From Elysia crispata (lineage: Eukaryota; Mollusca; Gastropoda; Plakobranchidae): a stretch of DNA of 64,000 bases. Positions 55,481 to 64,000 of this stretch are shown here, piece after piece (position 1 is the first letter of the stretch; the number at the start of each line of letters is the position of its first letter). The position numbers were made by a program, and so were the translations under genes. Under the pieces are notes generated by a model, which worked only from the letters and a program-made list of their open reading frames with translations, did no database searches and had not been told where the DNA came from. Location: NCBI GenBank assembly GCA_033675545.1, contig JAWDGP010002049.1:1-64000 (forward strand), in the 5' to 3' direction.

Positions 55481-58400
55481 TAAGTATAACCCCCATTATG
55501 TTTGTGAGATTTAAACAGATAAGCGTATATTATAATTATTATACAATGCATACATTAAAAAAAAAATCGAGCAAGATCTTGCGATTCTCTTATTTTTATA
55601 TATAAATAAATGGCTCTGAATTTTTTTTTATTAAATCAAATAAAATCAACCTGCTTCATTTTTTAGGTACAAAGCAAAACGAAAACTGGTAGCGATTTAT
55701 TTTGATAGCTCTCGGCTAGACCAGTTCCTTTGGTATAGTTGTGCAAACGGACTTCTAAACATGACGAGTTGGGGTTTTGGTGACATGAAGTGCAGGAAAT
55801 TATAGTGTTGAGGTAAAATTCAAGCACCAACTTTTTTTAGAGACTTGCGTCAAAAAGGGTCGGCTGACGATTTTACTCTGTCGATGGCAACGCATTTCTT
55901 GTACATATCTGGCACTCCCCAAATTGGGGGCAAAGATGAAAATGGTGTGTTGAAAGCGGGTTTTTGTGTCTGCACGTTAAGAGCTAAAATAATTTTAAGT
56001 CTGTCAGGAGTATACAAGAAAAAAGTTTCTAAAACAGGAGGTATCATGGCTTGTAACGTTACACAGGGTTACAGGTTGCATGGTTTTGTTTTTTCAATCC
56101 GTTCACAGGTTGACATACATGGTTTGTCAAGGCTAACCATGTCTTGAGACGACATTGAGTTCCACTCCTTTTCTTTGTTTGTGACATACCAATACCACTA
56201 ATAAGCACCATTACTAACACATACAGAAACACCTGGGGCACAATACATTTAACTTTGGATTTTTTGTTTAAACCTAAGAAGAGTATATTGGATTGCTCTG
56301 ATATAACTCCAGCACTACCATATGGTTGAAAGCCCACTTTGGATTAAGAATATGACTCTTTGGCTTAAAAAAAAAAGAAACAAATGGGCTTAAATTTTGT
56401 TTAGATGGAAAGGTGCAGGAGTTTTTAGCGGAAAGAGAAAGGGAAGGTTAGCCTATTACTGTCTCATACAAGTGTACATGGAGCCATGAACAAGGCCTGT
56501 GCGACGCGACCTGAGTCCACCATCGGATGACTCGAGCAAATCAGGGATCGAATCTGAGCCTTTTTGTGAGTAAACCTCTCTACCTTTTATTGTGGTGGAT
56601 AATCTTCTAAAAGCTTTAGACGTCCACTGAACTTAAGACTAGTCCTAGTTCATGCATTTTTGAAGATGAAAAACCGCATTCAGAAATTAATATAGAGAAA
56701 GATCACCCCGAAATAGTCACATTCGTAAAAATAATCTCCACAAGACTCATGCTGTTCTGCAATAATTTATTCATGTACAATTGTGCGTCTTTATCTGCTT
56801 TTTTATTCTTTGCTTTCCCAATGGATTCATTATCAATTTGGGAGAAGAAAATGAAAAGAAGGTCCATGGTTTGTAGTATTTTAAAACATCAGGATTTGAG
56901 ACGACTAGCCTAGGGAAACTTAACACTTGAAAGCTGGGGACTAAATCAACGCAATGATTTGGGTGAGTTAGATATTAGGACGCGCTTAGACATTTCAGCG
57001 TATTTCTTTGCTGCATGCATTTATTGTATTATCAGACGAACCAATCAGAAATGGTTGATTTAAAACTCTGTCGAGTCCTAACGCAATCGAGGGAGATAAC
57101 CTTGGCTACCATAATAAGATAAAAAAAAAAAAAAAGGTACGATCACTATGAGGATTTCCAAAGAAAGTTTTAAAAAAGTAGGATCTCGGATTCATATATT
57201 ATTTGTTCTCAAGCACCTATCAATGTCAAGAAGGCTACATACACCCCTCAATGACTTTCTTTTCTCACCAAATAGTAAAGTAATAAGAGAAGTGAGTCAG
57301 GAAAGTTTTGGTCAAGATATTTGTGGTTGTGTTATATTTTTCTGCGTAAAACTTAAAAGACATTGTCCGGAGATAAAAGAAACCTCCAGTATGCACTTCA
57401 CTCACAGTAAATGCGTTTGTTGCTTTAGAAATAAAACAACGACCAAAAAGAAAAGAAAAGAAAAGAAAACTACCCAAAATTAATTAAAGGATTCTCAAGC
57501 GAAGGAAAAACCTTAAGAACATGATAGTAATATCTTCCCATCTTGTGGTGTCATGGTGGACGGGACACGCAACTGATGTATTGGTACCGTAGCAACCATC
57601 GACCCGAGGATCTGCCATGTTGAATTTATGGGCATATCTGGTGGACCTTGTACTTGACCTCTAGAAGATGAAATCCGAGTATCCAGACATCCCCAAGTTT
57701 TTTTAAGATATTCTTATGACTAGGGCCTTCTTATGTTACAAGCACCACAATCTACAAACTAAAGAGCTATTGCTTTCCTACCTAAAACTTTTAATTGTTA
57801 AACATTCAGAAAGGAGCAGATGGTGATGGATACAAGTATTACATAGAAATTCGAGAAGGGCTCTATATTATTTATCAACAGTACCACCAGTATTCTCCAA
57901 TTTAAAAAAAAAATATCCCACCCCCACCTCATAAACCTAAATTTTAGAAAAATGTTGTAGTTAATGCACATGATTAGTACAAACATACACTTTTCAGGAT
58001 GTGAAATATAACCTCTTTTTTTTCTTGGTCTAACGCAGATACAGACGAGGTATTCATGTAATATGAAAAAATACACACTTCCTTTTCTTCCCCCATTACT
58101 TCCCTTATATTATGTCCCATCTTTTTTAAAGAAAATAAAAAATAGTGTAATGTAAAAGAGTAAAACTTTTATTTTCGATTTTACCTTATGCTTTAATTAG
58201 GCGAAAAGAGCATCTTGGACCAAATTAAATGAAGAAATGAACTAATAATTAGGAAAAATAATTAATTAATATTTGGTTGCAGCTAAATTCTTAATTTAGA
58301 TCTAAATATCGATTCTAAATCTTACGGTCCATTTAAGGAAATCAAAGATCTAGGATGGATTCTTGTCGTAATTCAAGCAACAGGAATTGATTTTGATTCT

Positions 58401-58599
58401 CAGGACCGAGCTGCGAACTAGAAAATCTAGATGTAACATATTTACAAATAACATTTATTTATAATGTAGAGTTTAGATTAGTGTCTAGCCCGAAACCCTT
58501 TCTATACATCACTTAAATGTTAATCTTGAAATTTCTCATTCATTTATTGTGGTTGCCTCTAGAGATCTTTCTGTAGAAATCTAAACAGAAATATTAGCT
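55480..58599. other. Intergenic region before CCNH
   Basis: No supported gene. The frames at 55,845-56,147 and 57,148-57,483 have no recognisable domains. Their composition resembles that of the surrounding DNA. Confidence 0.45.
56495..56615 (-). mobile_element. Possible tRNA-derived SINE fragment
   Basis: The minus strand shows GATTCGATCCC, a B-box-like motif, preceded by GGTAGAGAGGTTTACTCAC, an A-box-like motif. No tail or target duplication was found. Confidence 0.35.
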
Positions 58600-61500
58600 A
58601 TGTTCGCAAACAGCAGTCAACACAAGTACTGGTTGTTTAGTGGTGAGACTGAACTTGCCAAGCATCGAGCTGAAGCGAATAAAACGTACATTGAACATTA
58701 CCGACAAGGTCAAACAGTGAGTCTAAAATAATAGCTAGCTTAACTTTCAGGTCTGTAACCTTGTAAACATTACATCTTTTTTAAATGATAAGATTTAGAT
58801 CTTGTTGTTCAATCATTTTTTAATTAGAAGAAAACTGTAAGTTAATCACATAAACCATCATATAATATCCTCTTCAATGTATTTGATTTATTACTTTGAA
58901 AGTCACATAAAAATATCTCATTCTTGGATGAACAATGTGCAATCGAACACTATAGGGGCATAGCCTTTAGTATCATTCATGGTCAGTTATAAAAAAATAT
59001 AATGGCTCCCAACTGCTCTTTAGGGATCCTTGCTGCGCTTATAATGACACCTGTTAACTCATCACTATGGTACATTCACAGTGACTGTGTGAGTAGCATA
59101 GTTCTATAGTAACCACAGACACAACGCAGTGTGTATTGCATTAGGCAACTGATATCCATATGACTGTTTCTGATCCATTTTAATCCAAATCCAACCCAGG
59201 TTATTCTAAACCGTTAGAAAATACATTCAAACTAAGTGAAAATAAGTTGTTTTTGCGAACACAAGTATTGTGAAACCTAAGACAAACCACTTGATGGAGT
59301 CCAGTTGTTTTCATAGATATATTGCTTTTAAAGTTCTACAATAGCGGATGTTCAGAACCATAGAGATCTGAAAGTTACACTGCGTCTGAGGCTATGAAAA
59401 TGTTTAATGGACTTGTGATAATGAAAGTGACAATGAGCCAAAGGAGTGGATCTAGTTTTGTCAATGACAGATCTCTAGAGATCAAACTCTGACAGTGACA
59501 GTAATGCACTAAAGAGCAGCAACAACAATTATATTCCATAATAAATGAAATCTTTCCTTTTATTCACAACCTCCTTTTAATTCTGAGGATAATTTTCATA
59601 TTAGGAGGATTAGGAGGGTATCATATTATGTATATTCAATGAGATATGGAGAGTTTTTCAATACAAAATGTTCAGCACTCTCAGGGAAAATGCCATCAGA
59701 GCATTAAAAAAAAATCCATAGTCAACGTGTTAATCATTAATTTGTTATAATTTCTCTTTTTTTTTGGAATTTTAATGTTGAAATCAGTTAAATTTAAAAG
59801 CCAAATAATATAATGTTTCTTGTCTTAGTCTTTAATGACAAGGTGACTCAAGTATTTTAAAACAGAGGAATAGAAATTGAAAGGAAAAAAAAAATTTTGT
59901 GATCAAGCCTTAGAAATCAAGGAAAGAGATATATACGCTGTACATGACATGAATAACTTTCAATGACTTTTAAATATACAATGTTTAGCAATTCCAGTAC
60001 ATTCTATTTAATTATTGTACCCTTTTCTTACTATTTAGCTCTTTTTTTTTGTAATAAAGTTATATTATTTTGTTACATTAAAGCACTATATTTTTTCTCT
60101 TTTTATGTGTTATGATAAATTTCAAATGCTGTAAAAAGTTCAGAATCATTAGAAAAGTTCAATGGTGATAATTACTTTCAAAACCAATTTTAGTGATTTT
60201 TTTATCATTCGCGTGAAATTGCTGTACATAGGAGTTACATGAAAGCTAAAAGTAATCTTATTGTTAATGTAAATTCACAAATATTTTATGAAACAAATTG
60301 GCAATACATAATGGCACTGACATCGTATTGCAGGATGAGGAAGTGGCAAAGTTTTTTCTTACACCTGCAGAAGAGAGAATTTTGGGGCGTCAGTATGAAG
60401 TTGTTCTCCGAAAGTTCTGTTCAGAGTTTCAGCCACCAATGCCGAAATGTGTTATTGTGAGTTTTTACAGGTCTCACTCAGCAAGATACAGTCTTCACAC
60501 AATAAGTATAATAACAGCAATCTGATATATAACTGTCAAATATCTTAAGGATTATTGTTACCTCACACTTTTTTACTTAAAAGAACAAAATTGTAATGAG
60601 TTTGCAATTGTAGGAAGCAATGTGCTTTTAAGAATTTTGGTAGTTTTGCAGATTTTAGAGTGATCTCACTAATTTAAAGTTTTGTTAACAAAACAGTTCA
60701 TCCCCTCATTCCCCCCATTCTTTTTGTGTTTTGCTTAGCAACTGTGCAGGTAGTGAGTTTTGAAAAAAAAAAACAACCAAAAAACAAATGTAGTATATAG
60801 TCAAAAGGTCGATAGATAAATACAAATAGAAAAGGTTTTCAGGTATGTCTAATGCAGTCCTTTGTACCAAATAGTAAAATCTACAACAATGCTTCGCATA
60901 TTTATTTGATGATAATGAACATTCTTTACTACAACTAGACAACAGAGTGGTCCATTTTACTCAGTTTTAAGACCAGTGCTCTTTGGTTGGGCTATCGGTA
61001 CAGAGCCTGACAGATCGATGTCAAATTTCAATCCGCACCGAACTAATAGAAAAGATTTTCACTTTTTATATTCGATTTAGGTGTTTTATCTTAAAAGAAG
61101 AATTGCTGAAGTGTTTACAAATCTAGAATCTTAACAAAGATGCAGATTACAAAAGTATAACTTCTGTTATCAAGAATTTAATCATACATTTTTAAAGTAG
61201 AGTAGTGTTAATCATTAATTTTTTTAACTGGCAGTTAACTAATTGTTTCTGAAACTTTTTCATTTCAAATTCTGAATTCACAGCATATATTACTTGCTGG
61301 TTTAGATTATGTGGACACATTTCAGAGGTAGTTAATTGATCTCAAACTCCAAAAAAAAGAAGACAGCCTCACACTTCGCTAATTCAGGCCACATAATGAT
61401 TCCTTTTGACTGCTTGCTTCATGCACTGTTCTCAATTTTATTTTATAGTGATGGAGTATAATTTACGGTGTAGATTTATTAAACCTTCTGCACCATTCAA

Positions 61501-62536
61501 TGTTTCCTACCGGACTTCTATGCCAACACGTCCACTAATGGCAAGCAAAGTCACTAAGTAAACTATCTACTGTAATGCATTAAAATTTTAAATGTTTTGC
61601 CTTTATCAACACAGTATACTTATGGCATCGCAGAAACTAAGTCTGAAACATGCAGGGGTGGCTTTTTGGATCTTTTTTCCCCCACCCCTTTATTCAGATC
61701 CAGGAATGTAGGTTTTTCAAATGTGTTTCTTGAGTATGTTCTGTAGATAAAAAATGTTTTCCAAATTTTTAGTAATAAACCTTAGAAGTAATCAAATTTT
61801 GTTTTAAAAGATAAAATCAAATTTCAGAAGATCTAAATTCTAATAGGAATAAAAATGGAAGTAGAACTAGAAATAGTAACACAGAAATAAATAATGAGCA
61901 AGATGATCAGAAATCTAGATACTGCAAGACAAATAAAGGTATTTATAGTTTTCAAATACTTCATCAGATACCACTGAATAGATCATATATATAGATGATA
62001 AGATGAAAAGTCAAAAAGCTATACATAGTAACATGGCGTAGAAAAAGGGGAAAGAGGTTTTGTGTAAGGAATTACTTTGAAAAAAAAAAACTCCAGACTG
62101 CATTTTTAACCCAGATTGCATTATTTTTTCATCAAATAAAAGAAAAATGATTTTTCTGTAACCTAACAGTTGAATTGTTTCATGAGGGAAAAAAATCATG
62201 AAGTAATTAATTGTTTTAAAATGTTATTTTAAATAAAGCTCTTTGGCAGAGCAGGCTTTTCCGTTTCAGTGAGCAAGGCTAACACCAAAGATCGTCTGAC
62301 TGACCCATCAATCTTGCAACTGTGAATAGGCTCTGTGGTTGACATTTGATAGCCTATTGTGCAACCAAAGAGCACTGTCTTGCATGGTTTAAACTGATGT
62401 TTTCCATCATGCTTCTTTTATGTCAAAAACTAACATTTTTTTATGTTAACTTTTTCAGGGAACTTCACTGGCTTTTTTCAAGCGCTTCTATGTGTTCAAC
62501 TCCACCATGGATTACCACCCAAAAGACATCATGTTA
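58600..62536 (+). CDS. CCNH: Cyclin H, exons 1-3 (3' part beyond window)
   Basis: Exons: 58,600-58,716; 60,334-60,456; 62,459-62,536, all phase 0, encoding the first 106 residues. The product is the cyclin partner of CDK7 in the CDK-activating kinase, a nuclear subcomplex of TFIIH that phosphorylates cyclin-dependent kinases and the RNA polymerase II tail. Exon 1 gives MFANSSQHKYWLFSGETELA, which aligns with the N-terminus of animal cyclin H (NSSQ..W.F..E..LA..RA.AN). Exon 2 gives TPAEERILGRQYE and RKFCSEFQPPMPKCVI, the lead-in to the first cyclin box. Exon 3 gives LAFFKRFYVFNSTMDYHPKD, the characteristic (Y/F)FKRFY...YHP segment. Donors are GTGAGT, GTGAGT and GTAGAG; acceptors TTGCAG and TTTTCAG. 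The next expected piece, resembling TCAFLACKVDE, is not in the last 1.4 kb. The start is the first ATG aligning with the family N-terminus. Confidence 0.92.
60975..61050 (+). mobile_element. Possible SINE relic in CCNH intron 2
   Basis: GTGCTCTTTGGTTGGGCTAT followed by TCAAATTTCAATCCGCACC resembles a worn tRNA-like A box and B box. A reversed match, ACCAAAGAGCACTG, lies near 62,364-62,377. Confidence 0.3.
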
Positions 62537-63556
<1,020 letters not shown>

Positions 63557-63819
63557 AAAAATAGATGCTTCAGGAACAGTGACTTTCATGCTGGCTTGAA
63601 TAGACTAAGAATTTGAATCGCTAAGAATGATCACGTCCATATTTTTACAGGACATAAATAAACTAGCCTCTGACTGATCTTAGAAAGATGCACATTTGAC
63701 CTAAAAGCATAAATGAATATAGAAATAAAGAAAGCCGTCAAACAATGTTAGAGGCTGAGACAGACGAAGCTAGATCTAAGGATCTAAAGATGCAAGTGAC
63801 TGAAAATAATGAAATAAGT

Positions 63820-64000
63820 AGTATAGACAAATCAACCACAAACCTAGATCTAGCTCGAGACGGACAAATAAGACGAAAGACGTGAAAACGATGGGTGCCA
63901 CATAGAGGTGCAGGTGCGATCTCTGTTCATTCCATCTTTTCTAATGTTTTCACGTCTTTCGTCCTATTTGTCGGTCTCGAGCTAGATCTAGGTTTTTGGT
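63820..64000. mobile_element. Inverted pair of SINE copies
   Basis: The arm at 63,838-63,889 (minus-oriented tail) is the reverse complement of 63,945-63,996 (plus-oriented tail). Between them lies a degenerate head part (GATGGGTGCC, GTGCAGGTGCGATCTCTG). It matches the SINE at 63,378-63,556 and continues past the window edge. Confidence 0.65.

Noticed and set aside
55845-56147. Plus-strand open frame of 100 codons
   Set aside because: No domain, signal peptide or splice context recognised; an overlapping antisense frame also exists.
57148-57483. Plus-strand open frame of 111 codons upstream of CCNH
   Set aside because: Composition resembles the surrounding DNA, with a Lys-rich low-complexity end. 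No family features.
57490-57640. Minus-strand ATG frame (MADPRVDGCYGTNTSV...) that could be a first exon divergent from CCNH
   Set aside because: No convincing donor and no matching downstream exon; recorded only as a possible promoter-proximal feature.

Overview
This is an AT-rich, intron-rich eukaryotic window crowded with microsatellites and minisatellites. It is most likely from a shelled mollusc, probably a gastropod. That reading rests on a secreted gene with two chitin-binding domains and a laminin-G domain (the Pif/BMSP type of shell-matrix protein), on long GA/TC, GAA, ACT and AAT arrays, and on a mollusc-like non-LTR retrotransposon remnant. The species cannot be read from the sequence. 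Almost all open frames of 60 or more residues are simple repeats or chance. The real genes are split into short exons and were found by following splice sites, reading phase and similarity between copies.

Region 1 (1-31,000, minus strand) is a tandem array of one multi-exon secreted-protein gene that I do not recognise. Copy A (20,560-26,789) and copy B (5,046-12,063) each have ten exons. Copy C is cut by the left edge, with only its signal-peptide exon at 146-205. A decayed exon at about 29,886-29,972 points to a fourth, dead copy. The protein has a signal peptide, a Gly-rich N-terminus, a helical middle made of 26-28-residue exons, a polybasic RRKRR site, and two related glycine/aromatic beta-hairpin-like repeats at the C-terminus. 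Each copy has a TATA box 122-123 bp from the ATG. Copies A and B carry two tandem copies of an upstream cassette and copy C carries one. The duplicated unit also carries a minisatellite, amplified differently in each copy. Copy A has a 7-bp exon deletion predicted to cut off its C-terminus.

Region 2 (31,000-38,200) is mostly noncoding: a 71-bp minisatellite, AT repeats, and two weak plus-strand candidate exons.

Region 3 (38,236-52,902, minus strand) is a complete 12-exon gene model for a Pif-like shell-matrix protein of 470 residues. All exon phases agree. Its introns hold a large foldback element, long microsatellites, a degenerate tandem repeat and one GC-AG intron.

Region 4 (53,000-58,600) is intergenic, with a broken non-LTR retrotransposon 3' end (about 54,007-55,480) and a SINE-like fragment.

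Region 5 (58,600-64,000, plus strand) holds the first three coding exons of cyclin H (CCNH), the regulatory subunit of the CDK-activating kinase and TFIIH. The rest of that gene lies beyond the right edge. A tRNA-derived SINE and an inverted SINE pair sit in the last 650 bp. The three gene systems look unrelated in function.
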